The translations under genes were made by a program, and so were the position numbers. Positions 11,843 through 24,231 of a DNA stretch of 64,000 nucleotides are shown here, one piece after another. Source of the DNA: Lampris incognitus. Taxonomy: Eukaryota > Chordata > Actinopteri > Lampriformes > Lampridae. The stretch lies in contig NC_079223.1 of assembly GCF_029633865.1 (NCBI RefSeq), forward strand, positions 6,814,683-6,878,682, read 5' to 3'. Within the stretch, counting starts at the first letter, position 1. Every line of letters begins with the position of its first letter. The notes under the pieces are model-generated. The model did not search any database, had not been told where the DNA came from, and saw nothing but the letters and a program-made list of their open reading frames with translations.

Positions 11843-12255
11843 GGGCGTCCGGGTGGCCTGGTGGTCTGTTCCGTTGCCTACCAACACGGGGATCGCCGGT
11901 TCGAATCCCCGTGTTGCCTCCGGCTTGGTCGGGCGTCCCTACAGACACAATTGGCCGTGTCTGCGGGTGGGAAGCCGGGTGATCTGGTCGGTCAGGGCGC
12001 CTGTTGGGGGCAAATAGCGTGGTCCTCCCACGTGCTACGCCCCCCCCCCCCCGGCGAAACTCCTCACTGTCAGGTGAAAAGAAGCGGCTGGCAGCTCCAC
12101 GTGTATGGGAGGAGGCATGTGGTAGTCTGCAGCCCTCCCTGGATCGGCAGAGGGGGTGGAGCAGCGACCAGGACGGCTCGGAAGAGTGGGGTAATTGGAC
12201 GGGTACAATTAGGGAGGAATAGGGGGAAAGAAATCCCCCACCCCCCCAAAAAAAA
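11843..12255 (+). mobile_element. SINE family A, copy 4 (internal deletion)
   Basis: Starts GGGCGTCCGGGTGGCCTGG. About 50 bp between GGGAAGCCGG and GGTCGGTCAGGG are missing compared with other copies. Tail is C- and A-rich. Confidence 0.9.
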
Positions 12256-12765
12256 TCGGCTCATCATAAAGACCGAACCCCCGTCCCCGTATTGTTGGGT
12301 AGTGTATCTGTTAATCTGTGCTGATGGAGCCCCAAACAGCCACGGGTCCTGATGATACCGCCCGTTGGTGAGGAGGCTTCTTTATGATGCTGATTTTCTG
12401 GGTTGTTATGAATACATTGTTATAGGCTATACTGGATCCAGGGACGTAATACTTATTTTTATCTTGGATATATTTTCTGCATGGCTTTTGTAGTTGTGCA
12501 GCAGCACATTAAAGTAATTCATAATTCTTTGCTGGTGTAAAAGAAGTGAAACAATTATTTACGCACCAACATCAGAAAAGATGTGGCACGATGTGCTTAT
12601 CTTCACAATATGTGTATGCAGTGAGGACATTCTGCATACATATCTGGAGATGTGTGATACGGTATATAGGCTCATTATCATGATGGTGATGTTTGCCTTT
12701 TACTTCTTGTCTCTCCCAATTTGATCAGCAATGCTGGATCATTTAGGTACACAGGTGGGGGGGGG
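12256..12765. other. Unique intronic sequence
   Basis: AT-rich sequence between two family A copies. Nothing recognised. Confidence 0.5.
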
Positions 12766-13130
12766 GGCGTCCGGGTAGCATAGCAGTCTATTCCGTTGCC
12801 TACGAACATGGGGATCGCCGGTTCGAATCCCCGTATTACCTCCGACTTGGTTGGGCATCCCTACAGACACAATTTGGCCATGTCTGCGTTTGAGAAGCTG
12901 GGTGTGGGTAGTGTCCTGGTCGCTGCACTAGCACCTCCTCTGGTTGGTCGGGGCATCTGTTTGGCTGGCGGCAGACGACTCCACGCGTATCGGAGGAGGC
13001 ATGTGGTAGTCTGCAGCCCTCCCCGGATCGGTAGAGAGGGTGGAGCAGCGACTGGGACGGCGTGGAAAACAGGGTAATTGGCCGAGTACAATTGGGGAGC
13101 AAAAGTTGGAAAAATCGAAAAGAAGAAAAA
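12766..13130 (+). mobile_element. SINE family A, copy 5 (internal deletion)
   Basis: Head GGGCGTCCGGGTAGCATAGC. The central segment that normally carries AATAGCGTGATCCTCCCACG is deleted: GGGGCATCTGTTTGGC joins directly to GGCGGCAGACGACTCC. Confidence 0.88.
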
Positions 13131-13235
13131 GATATACTGGTGGGGTGAATGTGGGCCTGCTGTGGCAATCTACTCCCGTATTTTCACAATGTGTGTCTGG
13201 TGTGTGGTGTGTGTCTGTGTGAGAGTCTATAAACG

Positions 13236-13799
13236 GCCAAACTAAAGCACTTGGGGCCTTGATTCTTTTTGGAGGTTATTGGGGATGATCAGGGGCACCT
13301 ATGAAAAATAGCAGAAAATTAAAATTATGCATAATTATGCATAAATATGCAAAATATGCATTTTTCTAAAAATGGCTAAAAACCACTTTTCTCGGCATTT
13401 CAGATGATTCTGAGCATTTTTGATTTTTTCACCTATATAAAAAAAATTTCTGGGACTTGAAATGTTTTGGCATTATGCAAAATAAATGCATTTTTACAAA
13501 AATGCACTTATGATCCTCATTTATTTTGGAGGTGGTAGGTATTGTTCCAGAGAGGACCAGAAAAGTAGCAGAAAATTAAAATAATAATTATGCATAATTA
13601 TGCAAAATATGCATTTTCTAAAAATGGCTAAAAACCACTTTTCTCGGCATTTCAGATGATTCTGAGCATTTGGGGGGAGGGAGTTGGAGTGGGGGCGGGT
13701 TTAGGGGCAGGGGGAAGGCGGTTAGCTGGCAGGATGAAGAGGAAGGAGATTTAGTCGGGTGGAGAACCAAACCACTACATTGTAGCGGGGTTCTTCTAG
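13236..13799 (+). mobile_element. Helitron-like non-autonomous element, copy 1
   Basis: The 3' terminus has a hairpin at 13763-13793 (CCACTACA against TGTAGCGG, plus an outer GAACC/GGTTC) a few bases before CTAG|T at 13796-13800, matching the CTRR|T rule of Helitrons. The interior has two related modules rich in ATTATGCATAATTATGC. The 5' TC terminus was not located, so the left border is approximate. A second copy with the same 3' end is at 28850-29777. Confidence 0.5.
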
Positions 13800-13920
13800 T
13801 ACTGGTAATACATTGTTGGGACTATATATATTTAATATAATATAGATATGTCAGAATTGCTAAGTGAGACGTCCATGCGGTTATTCTCGGGGGTGGTTAT
13901 CAAATTATTATTTTGGGGGG

Positions 13921-14358
13921 GGTTTCCCCCCTCTTCTCCTCAATTTTACCTGGCCAATTACCCCGCTCTTCCGAGCTGTCCCGGTCGCTGCTCCCCCCCC
14001 CCCCTCTGCCGATCCGGGGAGGGCTGCAGACTACCACATGCCTCCTCCCATACATGTGGAGTCACCAGCCGCTTCCTTTCACCTGACAGTGAGGAGTTTC
14101 CCCAGGGGGACGTAGCGCGTGGGAAGATCACACTATTCCCCCAAGTTCCCCTTCCCCCCTGAACAGGCGCCCGGACCGACCAGAGGAGGCGCTATTGCAG
14201 TGACCAGGACACAAACCCACATCCACCTTCCCACCCGCAGACACAGCCAAATTGTGTCTGTAGGGACGCCCGATCAAGCTGGAGGTAAGACGGGGATTCA
14301 AACCGGCGATCCCCGTGTTGGTAGGCAATGGAATAGACTACTGCACTACCCGGACGCC
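13921..14358 (-). mobile_element. SINE family A, copy 6
   Basis: Full-length minus-strand copy. The head is at 14290-14358 (plus strand CACTACCCGGACGCC). Confidence 0.9.
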
Positions 14359-14928
14359 AACACGTGTTGTCACATTTTAACTTTCCAGTGGGTCTTCTTT
14401 AAGACTGGGATGTTTGTCTGGTCCTTATGTGTGAACAGCACTGCTGTCTTGTGTTCTGCAGGGTCGTCCAGCTCTTCCCCAAAAACCTCCTGTTGGGGGA
14501 ACTCAAAACACCATTACAGTGAGAGGGATATCTACACAGCGGGTGGTGACAGCAGTGATGTGGTGGGGGTGATGATGTGGGAATGGGGGTAGTCTATTGT
14601 TTAAATGCAACAACGGTTTAAACAAACATTGTTAAACTCTTTTTTTTGCTGTGATATTTTGTGTGCAGTAAAGGCCTGTGTGTGTTTGTGGGTGAGGTTT
14701 TTATTTCTTTTCTTTTTTTATGTTTATTTATCGACTCTCCAAATATTTTTAGCCTATTGAATTCGTCTTTGCCATATGGCGGGGGTTAGTGTGTCGGCTT
14801 GCAAGGTCGGAGTTTAATTATGTCGCAAAAAGAGAATATCATATTTTTTCAAGCGGTCCACTGAATCAAAATTACACAGGTCAGGTTACAGTGATTGGGT
14901 TTCCAACAGGTCGGTCCTGAATGCTGAT
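14359..14928. other. Unique intronic sequence
   Basis: No recognisable element. It leads into the CT microsatellite. Confidence 0.5.
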
Positions 14929-15088
<160 letters not shown>

Positions 15089-15277
15089 CTCATCTGTGTG
15101 TATTGTGTGTATTGCAGTGGCTGCTTTGAGATGTGTGTGATGCCACATGGTTTAAGGTGGCTTTTCTTCCATGTTTGCCGTGTAAACATCTCGACCAGAT
15201 CTACCACATCAGCCATGTTAACACTTCACTTTACCGAACTGAATCCGTGCAGGTTTACCTGTGTTGGACACGATTTA

Positions 15278-15502
15278 TTTTCTTTTGGATTTTTCCCCTT
15301 TTCTCCCCAGTTGCACTTGGCCAATTACCCCACACTTCTGAGCCGTCCCAGTCAGTGCTCCACCCCCTTTGCCGATCCGGGGAGGGCTGCAGACTACCAC
15401 ATGCCTCCTCCGATACATGTGGAGCCGCCAGCCGCTTCTTTTCACCTGACAGTGAGGAGTTTCGCCAGGGGGACGTAGCGCGTGGGAGGATCACACTATT
15501 CC
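15278..15502 (-). mobile_element. SINE family A, copy 7 (lacks tRNA head)
   Basis: Contains the 3' tail and about half of the body, then ends abruptly at TCACACTATTCC (15502). The copy is therefore 5'-truncated, with no A or B box. Confidence 0.85.
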
Positions 15503-16358
15503 TGTCAAAGAACAGGACATATTCAACCAGCAGTAAAATGTGCATCTATGTCTAACTGAAAAATATTTTATCATTTGCAAACCACAAATGTCCACATTGA
15601 ATAACAGGAGTGAATTGGCAAGCAGTTGCAGACATAGATATAAATAAATCATGACAATAGACAAATACCCCCCCCCCCCATTGGACCATTAGTGATCACG
15701 TGTTTTTTCATTCTTGAATGTCGCACCTCTCCCTTCCCCATTGGACGTTGTGCACGTGATGTGCATGACGAGGCAGTAAAGGTATGTTCTTTATATAGCT
15801 TTATTGACAGCTGATGATGGCTTATGGAATGAAACAGGCTTGTACTGTCTCATAAAGAATTTACTTGACTCACTGGATTTTAAATATATATAGTCCAATG
15901 TAGTAGTAGTAGTAGTAGTAGCAGTAGTAGTATTATCGACATTAGAATTAGAATTTTATGAAAGATGGTATCTAGGTGTAATAGTGTAATAATGAAATAA
16001 TAGTTTTTTTTCTGAAACACTTTGGTTTCTTTACCAAAACAATAAATATGATGAGAATCAGACCTGGGATTCGGTAAGTGAAATTGGACCTGATAAAATC
16101 CACACTGTACCCGACCCCCTGACTCTGTTGGCAGGCAGGATTGGGCTACCTGTTATGAGCTGCTTCCAGGCACACTGATAAGGAACTCTTGGTCTGGTCT
16201 TCGGCAAGATCTGGTTTAGCTTTGCCCTTAAACTTGATGCTGTTGCCACCGTTTGAGTGTTCACCGTGAGTTGTTCAATTCGACAAGTGGAAAAATAGTT
16301 CCAGTTTGTTTTTTTCCATCTCTGTTGTTGTAAGTTGCCAGCTGAGTGATTTTTCTGA
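15503..16358. other. Intronic sequence with a possible Penelope-type end fragment
   Basis: Holds a C-run at 15668-15680, an imperfect GTA run at 15902-15932, and GCTGATGATGGCTTATGG followed by AATGAAACAGG at 15810-15837, which is arranged like the CUGAUGA...GAAA core of a hammerhead RNA. Otherwise unassigned. Confidence 0.4.
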
Positions 16359-16702
16359 ACCACTCTTCTGAACCATCCCAGTCTCTGCTCCACCCCCTCT
16401 GCTGATCTGGGGAGAGCTGCAGACTACCACATGCCTCCTCTGATACATGTGGAGTCACCAGCCGCTTCTTTTCACCTGACAGTGAGGAGTTTCACCAGGG
16501 GGAAGTAGCACGTGGGAGGATCACGCTAGTCCCGCCGCGTTCCCCCTCCCCCCCAAACAGACGCCCCGACCAACCAGAGGAGGTGCTAGTGCAGTGACCA
16601 GGACACATACTCACATCCAGCTTCCCACCCGCAGACATTGCCAGTTGTGTCTGTAGGGATGCCCAACCAAGCCGGAGGCAACACGGGGATTCGAACCAGC
16701 AA
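16359..16702 (-). mobile_element. SINE family A, copy 8 (truncated)
   Basis: Minus-strand copy from body motif ACTCTTCTGAACCATCCC to B-box region GGGATTCGAACCAGC. It lacks the outer part of the tRNA head and the tail. Confidence 0.85.
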
Positions 16703-18035
16703 TGATGATGTCCCCATTTAAATGTTCAGTAAATAAAGTGTTGGCCATTCTTAAATCTAAAAAAAATTTTTTTTTTTGCCATGAATTGAAGCACTTGGGT
16801 GGCACAGTGGACTAATATGCTAGTGTGCTAATGCTGAGTTTCTCTGTGGTGATTCTGGTGATGGCAACTCGCTGTTGGCCAATCTGGGGGAAATAATTTG
16901 GACCTATGTCTGAAATTACCATGAAGAAACCTGCAACTAGCAGCCAGAAAGAAGGTGTTGGTGGTGTAGGTGGATTATGAGGCAATGGCCCCTTGGGCAT
17001 GGACACTTTAAGCCCCCCCGTGCACATACACACAATTAACGCCAACAGCATATTAACTAAGACATACATACACCTGCAGTTTTTCAGTAGGACTTTTGGG
17101 GCTCTGTTATTGACGTGAACAACTAAGCCCTTTGACTATGCGGCAAGAAATGCAAAGTTAATATCAAGGACTTCACGCAGAGGCTCTAGCTTAGGGGCCC
17201 CCTGAGCCCCTGTGCCCAGTAGGCCTGTTTGGTAATCCACCTGTGGTTGGTAGCTCTCTGTGTTGCAGACGACACATATGGTAGCCTACAACCTCCCCAA
17301 CCACTGACTGTCTCTGCTGCCACTTCCACATTGGCTTCAAAATCTACCTGTGTGTCTGGATGCATGGTTTAAATGCTTAGTACATTGGAGACATGTGGGC
17401 ATCTGGTTGTCATGAAGGCTGGTATACACTGGGCAATTTGGGCCGTGTCAGATGAAAGGTGACTAAACGTGGCGATATCTTTGGTCATGACTCCAAAACG
17501 GTGGTCCTACGTCCTATGTTTTCTCTTTTTTTTTCCCTGGGTTTTTTTGAGAATGAATCCAAGACCATTGTTTGTAACTGACTGATTGGTTCACATATTA
17601 ATACAAATAAGGTATTCTTTCCAGGTTTCTAGTAGCCTGTGTAATGGGAGTTCTCATAGCCCAGATGTTGGCTTTAGGGCTGGAGTATCATATCACACAT
17701 TTAAGATATGTTCACAGTGGTTTTGAGAAGGGTGAGAATAAGAGAGTTGGCAGGGAACTGATCTCGGGTGGCCAGACCTCCGACTCATCAGTCTTAGGGA
17801 CGGTTTGCCAATAGGTTGCATTATATAAGAAAATGTTCATAACAACATGGAGTATTGTTATTCAAATAAGAAGATTAAAAAAGCGTGAATAACAAAGAAA
17901 TGCAGCCTTCTTGCAAACCAGGAAGCAAGTTTCCACATTCGCGGAGTGTCGTCCAGCGGTGCCACCAGCAGATAGAATTTCAGTGGCATTTCAGAGACAT
18001 AGAGGACTGCTCAGTATAATGGCTGCTAATGCAGT
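16703..18035. other. Unassigned intronic sequence
   Basis: A segment starting GGGTGGCACAGTGGACTAAT (16798) may be a worn tRNA-like head, but no B box follows. No other element or exon recognised. Confidence 0.4.
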
Positions 18036-18410
18036 GTTGTACTTGGCCAATTACCCCACTCTTCTGAACCGTCCCGGTCGCTGCTCCACCCCCTCTGCCG
18101 ATCCGGGGAGGGCTGCAGACTACCACATGCCTCCTCCCATACATATGGAGTCACCAGCTGCTTCTTTTCACCTGACAGTGAGGAGTTTCACCAGGGGGAC
18201 GTAGCGCGAGGGAGGATCCCGCTGTTCCCCCCAGTTCCCTCTCCCCCCTGAACAGGTGCTCCGACCGACTGGAGGAGGCGCTAGTGCAGCAACCAGGACA
18301 CATACCCACATCCACCTTCCCACCCGCAGACACGGCCAATTGCATCTGTAGGGACGCCTGACCAAGCCAGAGGTAACAGGGATTCGAACCGCTGATCCCC
18401 CTGTTGGTGG
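18036..18410 (-). mobile_element. SINE family A, copy 9
   Basis: Minus-strand copy, tail side starting GTACTTGGCCAATTACCCC and truncated within the head after CCCCCTGTTGGTGGG. Confidence 0.88.
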
Positions 18411-18889
18411 GATAATTGAGATAGAGATAATTGTGAAAATTGTTTCCCTTGAAGACAATCAACCTATGATAAAATTTACCAAGTCATAAGTTCTTTACTC
18501 AGGAAAATGCAAACATTAGATAATACCTAGTTCGCTTAGCTTTGTATTTAAGCGTTATTGTCAGCTCTTCTGTGTCAACATGCAGTTTCTCTCCCTTTAG
18601 TCGTCTTCTTTTCCTTTAGTGGCAGACCTGACACATTTCCTGTGCATGCACCATTAGATATGAATACTTGGCAGGAATGGCAGAACCGCCAGCACCAATG
18701 AAAAATAGCACATACAGGAGCAACTACAGAACACTAATACAGTAAATGGCTGTTGCTACGAAAATGCCAGCGGGAAAATATGGCATTTTCCAATATTGGG
18801 GAAAATTAAGGATTACGTCTTCAGAAGAGCACCCCCTAGTCCCGCTTCTTTCGGCTCATCTTTTTGTCTGATAGTCATGATGTCATCAG

Positions 18890-19256
18890 GGCGGCACGGT
18901 GGCGCAGTGGTTAGCGTGGTCGCCTCACAGCAAGAAGGTTCTGGGTTCGAGACCCGGAGTAGTCCAGCTTTGGGGGTCGTCCCGGGGTCGTCCTCTGTGT
19001 GGAGTTTGCACGTTCTCCCCGTGTCTGCGTGGGTTTCCTCCGGGGGCTCCGGTTTCCTCCCACAGTCCAAAGACATGTAGGTCAGGTGAATCGGCCGTAC
19101 TAAATTGCCCCTAGGTGTGAATGTGTGTGTGTGTGTGATGGTCTGGCAGCCTGTCCAGGGTGTCTCCCCGCCTGCTGCCCAGTGACTGCTGGGATAGGCT
19201 CCAGCATCCCCGCGACCCTGAGAGCAGGATAAGCGGTTCGGATAATGGATGGATGG
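18890..19256 (+). mobile_element. SINE family B, copy 1 with target duplication
   Basis: Intact copy: tRNA-like head GGCACGGTGGCGCAGTGGTT with B box GGGTTCGAGACCC, body CAGTCCAAAGACATGTAGGT, a short GT run, and a 3' end GGGATAGGCTCCAGCATCCC running into (GGAT)n, a tail shared with L2-type LINEs. A perfect 13-bp target duplication ATGATGTCATCAG flanks it at 18877-18889 and 19257-19269. Confidence 0.92.
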
Positions 19257-19269
19257 ATGATGTCATCAG

Positions 19270-20651
19270 AAAAACGAATTTGCATACAGCCAATCAGATC
19301 AAATCATCAAAATATGAAACCCCCGCCCACCCTTACCACCAACCTTTGCTTGTACTTGTCACTCAAAGGTCATCTCATGAATATTAATGAGGACTAAGCA
19401 CTCCCTCACAGTTCTTGAGACAGTTGAGAGCGGTTATGGATAAAGGATGGATTAAATAAAAGACAATTTTAGACATTCTGTTAGTCATGGTTTATTTTTA
19501 TCATACAGTGTTCGAGGTGTTTAGGCACGAACAGTTAAATCTGTTTACTGATTTTGGTCCATCTTTAATATACTGGGTGCTCCCATCTAAGCCCGTCTGT
19601 CATCTCACGAGCACAGAGCTGTAACCTCTTTGGCTCTCTGAAGGAGTCACTCCATCTTGAGGCCTCCTGCAGCTTCGCTCACACAAAAGCAGATTAATAG
19701 TATACTGCTGTCTCCCAGTCCAAAGATAGATATTGGGATCAAGAGATTAGAGGGATTTTCCCCTAGGATTTTCCCCCCTTGTTTAAATACAACCGCTTCA
19801 GACTGTCAAAAGGGTGTTGTGAAATTCTTTGACACCAAACTCCTCCTCAAAAGGGGATTCGTCCCAAAGCACGAATAAACACACCCGAGTAGTCCTGCGC
19901 ACACCCACATGCATGCATGCATGCATGCATGCATGCACAACAGTCTGTCTCTCTCTGTCTTCTAGCACACACAAACGGGGACACACATATGAAGCAGGGT
20001 TACGTTGTGTATTTGAATGTGCAAATACGTTGTTGGTAGAGGCCCAGCGTTATAACGCTACATGAATACTTTGATAACTGAAGGCTCTCTCTCAGTTTGA
20101 CTTAAGCACATTACATATGCAAGAATGATGTAGGTGCCCGTCTGGTACAAATCCTGCAGTTGTCCTGGCATTTAGCTGAAACCTGGTTCTCATACTGCAT
20201 GCGTCTTTATGTCATCGTGTGTGCACTACCAATGACGCGCTCATACACAACAGTTTTACTCTCATCATCTGAGTTTGAGTAATTTGCTGGAGAGTGGTCA
20301 TGCAGGCTATTCGGTTTAATCTCTCACAATGAGGTACTTGATAAACCGGCATAGAGGCAAAACGCTGTGCATCTGAGATCCCGGGCCGCAGCTTCTGTTT
20401 TAGCTGTGTGACATTAGCCGTGTTTGATGCTCCTGGCTGGAAGTCATCTTTCACGAGAGCGTCTTGAAACGCTTTGAACAAGTTTAAACAGCATTTTTTG
20501 GTGACACGGCGAGCTGTCTGATGGAGCCAGACTCTGTTTTTCCACACTTTATTTTCCAGAGAACACAAAAATAGTACCGCTTGTATGTCAGATTCAGAGG
20601 GTTTCATAACATGCCACCCATCCGTGAGCAAGAGATATCCTGTTATGTTTA
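19270..20651. other. Intronic sequence with an ATGC microsatellite
   Basis: An (ATGC)n run of about 30 bp lies at 19908-19937. The 164-residue minus-strand frame at 20212-20706 runs into a SINE and matches nothing known. Confidence 0.45.
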
Positions 20652-20662
20652 CAGCAGATTGT

Positions 20663-21069
20663 AAAAAAAATTTTTTGTTGTTGTTTTTTTTGGATTTTCT
20701 CCCCAATTTTACTTGGCCAATTACCCCCTCTGCTGATCCAGGGAGGGCTGCAGACTACCACATGCCTCCTCCAATACGTGTGGAGTCATCAGCCGCTTCT
20801 TTTCACCTGACAGTGAGGAGTTTCACCAGGGGGACGTAGCACGTGTGAGGATCATGCTATTCCCCCCCGGTTCCCCCTCCCCCCAAAACGACCAGAGGAG
20901 GCGCTAGTTCAGCGACCAGGACACATACCCACATCCGGCTTCCCACCCTCAGACATGGCCAATTGTGCCTGTAGGGACGCCCGACCAAGCCGGAGGTAAC
21001 ACGAGGATTCGAACCGGCGATCCCCGTGTTGTCAGGCAAAGGAATAGACCGCCACGCTACCCAGACACC
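20663..21069 (-). mobile_element. SINE family A, copy 10 with target duplication
   Basis: Minus-strand copy with an 11-bp duplication CAGCAGATTGT at 20652-20662 and 21070-21080. Part of the 3' body is deleted (CCAATTACCCC runs straight into CTCTGCTGATCC). Confidence 0.9.
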
Positions 21070-21080
21070 CAGCAGATTGT

Positions 21081-21650
21081 TAACAAAGTAACACGATAAT
21101 TTCAGATGAATGCGTGATTGAGTGAGTGAATAGATAAATAGATATGCTAATTTCTTGAGCCAGGCTCATGGACACACTCATGTCCACTGGGGACCTCCTT
21201 ATACAGCTCTGTCTGTCTTTTTTATTATTCTTATTAATAGAAACGTGAGAGCTGAGCTGCATCCTGATGTGCCAAAAGTGGAAAACAGTTTAACTTTAAT
21301 AAACGAGCAGAGCACTTGAGATGGAGCTCTGTCACGTGACCGTGCTAGGAGCCACAGCTGCCCTTTCCTCAGCTGCGGAGCACATCTTGCTGAAGAAGAA
21401 AAAAAAGAAAAAAGCTTGGCTGACCCACAGCACTTCACTGTGGAGATCTGAGTCAAATGGACAGTATGTGGCAAATAAACTAAACCCAAACTGGGAAGCT
21501 CGGCGTTTGCAATGATTCTTTAATTATTTTGCAAGCCCAAATATGCTGGTGTTTCATAGCTATTGAATATCAATTCCACACCTGTAACTCTATCCCCAGA
21601 TTGTCAGGGCACGAATTACTGTTACTGGATCTATATGCTACTTTGTGGTT
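21081..21650. other. Unique intronic sequence
   Basis: An A-rich run is present at 21393-21414. No element identified. Confidence 0.5.
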
Positions 21651-21790
21651 TTCCTGTTGGGTCATTCCAGCCCATAAGAATTGAAACAATGGTGAGGTCT
21701 CCGTGTGCTCCCACAATCCTCTCTCTTACTACAAGTCTGAATTAGATCCATGGGAGGAAGAAAGTGCATCTTCTTAAAAATGTTTGGCTG
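21651..21790 (+). repeat. Module G, copy 1, directly upstream of a family A SINE
   Basis: A block of about 140 bp from TTCCTGTTGG to TGTTTGGCTG, also found at 35229-35370. It includes TCATTCCAGCCCATAAG and GAGGAAGAAAGTGCATC. In both places it abuts the 5' end of a family A SINE. Confidence 0.8.
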
Positions 21791-22503
21791 GAGGCATCCG
21801 GGTGGCATGGCAGTCTATTCCATTGCCTACCCACATGGGGATCGCCGGTTCGAATCCCCGTGTTACCTCCAGCTTGGTCGGGCGTCCCTACAGACACAAT
21901 CGGCTCTGTGCATAACTGTAGTACACTGACTTCCGGTTTCTACTGCAGTGGTCATACCAGTTTCCTGTTTGTTGGTGTGTGCTATTGACAATGGCATATT
22001 TTTCGCGATGCCTGCGAGATTTACCATGGATAAATGGCAATCACATGCACAGAGGACTTGAAACTTTTCACCCATATGCTGGTAGGTCCAGGTGAAAGTT
22101 TGTCAACAATTCTGTCCATGGTAAATCTTGCAGGCATCGCGAAAAATATACCATTGTCAATAGCACACGCCAACAAACAGGAAACTGGTATGACCACTGC
22201 AGTAGAAACCGGAAGTCAGTGTACTACAGTTATGCACAGAGCCGATTGGCTGTGTCTGTGGGTGGGAAGCCGGATGTGGGTCTGTGTCCTGGTCGCTGTG
22301 CTAGCGCCTCCTCTGGTCGGTCGGGGGGATGGGGAACTGGGGGGAATAGCGTGATCCTCCCATGCGCTATGGGAGGCATGTGGTAGTCTGCAGCCCTCCC
22401 CGGATCAGCAGAGGAGGTGGAGCAGCGACCTGGATGGCTCAGAAAAGTGGGGTAATTGTGCAAGTGCAACCGGGGAGAAAGAGGGGAAAAAATCGAAAAA
22501 AAC
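21791..22503 (+). mobile_element. SINE family A, copy 11, split by a foldback MITE
   Basis: Head CATCCGGGTGGCATGG with B box GGTTCGAATCCCCG. The body is interrupted after CCTACAGACACAAT by a 344-bp inverted-repeat element (21901-22244) and resumes at ATTGGCTGTGTCTG. A further internal deletion removes the GTGAAACTCCTCACTG block near 22370. Confidence 0.9.
21901..22244. mobile_element. Foldback MITE with 130-bp inverted arms
   Basis: Arms at 21901-22030 and 22115-22244 are inverted copies differing at about three positions, starting CGGCTCTGTGCATAACTG. The loop (22031-22114) is 84 bp. Comparison with uninterrupted SINE copies (CACAATTGGC) shows a 2-bp AT duplication. A 2-bp AT duplication fits the ISL2EU group of DNA transposons, but assignment is tentative. 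Confidence 0.82.
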
Positions 22504-23490
22504 ATGTTTGCTGGTATATTGACAATATTATAATCATTGTGCATATTAGATATCAAAATGAATAACACAGACAACATCAGTCTCGGTGCTGATGACCACC
22601 AAAAAGACAGAAACACTTAAAGAAAACAAGTTTGACCCCACCAGAGGAATTTGACCTCATTCCCCATTTCTCAATTAAATTTTGTTAGTGAAATGTAAAT
22701 AAAATGATCACACATGGACGAAGAGGATGAACTGAAAAATGACATCAGGTATCGTGCGTGGATAAGAATAGACAGTCTATACCGATGACTATGGCGGTTG
22801 GTGCTATTGATTTCCATCAGCGTGCCCGGTCATTTGGCTCTTTTCCTCATGCTCTCATCTTTGTGTTACTCCAGGAGGATAATGAGGGAGATTGTGAGCC
22901 ATGTAATGCCAATAACACCCACCTGGTAGATGGATGAATTAGTTTGAGGCTGCACTACTGAGAGACGAACCCACACTTATACTCATTACTCTTGATTTGG
23001 TTTAAATTGTAATTTAACATCAAATCGATCCAACGGGGGGCATCGTCCGTTGCAGCAGGGCTTTTACATTATTCTCCTCTAAAGTGCCTCCACGATACAG
23101 GGATTTTAGAGAAGCCCATTTCCAAATGTTTTCTTTCAATTTAGCGGCTCTCCAGTGGGCTCGCGCTGAATCCGGTTCCTCTTGGCGAACAGCTTTCTTT
23201 GTTCTTTCGTGTATACTAATGTTGTCCCTATCTGATTATTGGCGATGCTGCTTGGCTGTGGTGACTTCACCAGAGGACGCCTATTTTATGGACATGTATA
23301 TATAATCGAGAGTGTAAAAGTGATGCTCAGTGGTCTGGATACTTGAATGGGTCTGCTGCAGTTAAACCTTGAGGAAGATGGTAACGAGTCCCAGCAGGGA
23401 TTCAATAAAGTTACTGAGCTAACGGGCTTATTTAAAGCAGCTACAAGACATGGAAGGGAAAGTGCATGAAAAAGTTAAAGATACATTTTA
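22504..23490. other. Unique intronic sequence
   Basis: Nothing recognisable until the ATTC run at its right edge. Confidence 0.5.
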
Positions 23491-23498
23491 ATAACCTT

Positions 23499-24095
23499 TA
23501 TTCATTCATTCATTCATTCATTCGTCTTCAGCCGCTTCTCCGGGGTCGGGTCACGGTGGTAGCAAGCTAAGTGGGGCACCCCAGACATCCCTCTCCCCAG
23601 CAACGCCCTCCAGCTCCTCCTGGGGGTCCCAAGGCCTTCCCAGGCCAGATTGGACATGTAGTCCCTCCAGCGAGTTCTGGGTGTACCCCGGGGTCTCCTC
23701 CCAGTTGGCCGTGCCCAGTAAACCTCCAAAGGAAGGTGCCCAGGAGGCATCCTAGTCAGATGCCCGAACCACCTCAACTGGCTCCTTTTGACGTGAAGGA
23801 GCAGCGGCTCTACTCTGAGCTCCCTCCGGATGTTCGAGCTCCTCACCGTATCTCCTAAGGCTGAGCTTAGACACCCTATGGAGGAAACTCATTTCAAACG
23901 CTTGTATCCACGATCTCACCCTTTCGGTCATTACCCAAAGCTCATGACCATAGGTGAGGGCTGGAACGAAGACTGACTGGTAAATTGAGAGCTTCGTCTT
24001 GCAGCTCAGCTCCCTCTTCACCATAACGGTCCAGTACAACGTCCACATTACTGATGCTGCAGCAATCCGCCTGTCACTCTCCCGCTCCATCCTAC
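23499..24095 (-). pseudogene. Non-LTR retrotransposon, C-terminal pol fragment
   Basis: Minus-strand coding remnant in two frames joined by a frameshift near 23846: one has KTKLSIYQSVFVPALTYGHE, the other RSQLRWFGHLTRMPPGHLP and RGTPRTRWRDY. These are the familiar last segments of fish LINE reverse-transcriptase polyproteins. The 3' end carries an (ATTC)n tail, seen as the ATTC run at 23499-23523. The 5' part including the catalytic YxDD is missing. A CR1/L2/Rex1-like clade is my guess. Confidence 0.8.
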
Positions 24096-24231
24096 CCTCA
24101 ACCTTAATTACCTCTTTAATTGAAATTGCTTAACGTTAATGAACATTCCTGCATAGGTGAGGGGTGGAGTTTGAATGATGCAAGAGTTAAGCATCGATGG
24201 CATGTTTTCAGGGTGCATAACTGACATTATA

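Noticed and set aside
18892..18975. tRNA gene-like A and B boxes here and in other SINE heads
   Set aside because: They lie in SINEs with tails and target duplications and do not fold as full tRNAs by inspection.
20212..20706. 164-residue minus-strand frame
   Set aside because: No recognisable domain, starts in the tail of a SINE, and no splice or codon evidence supports it.
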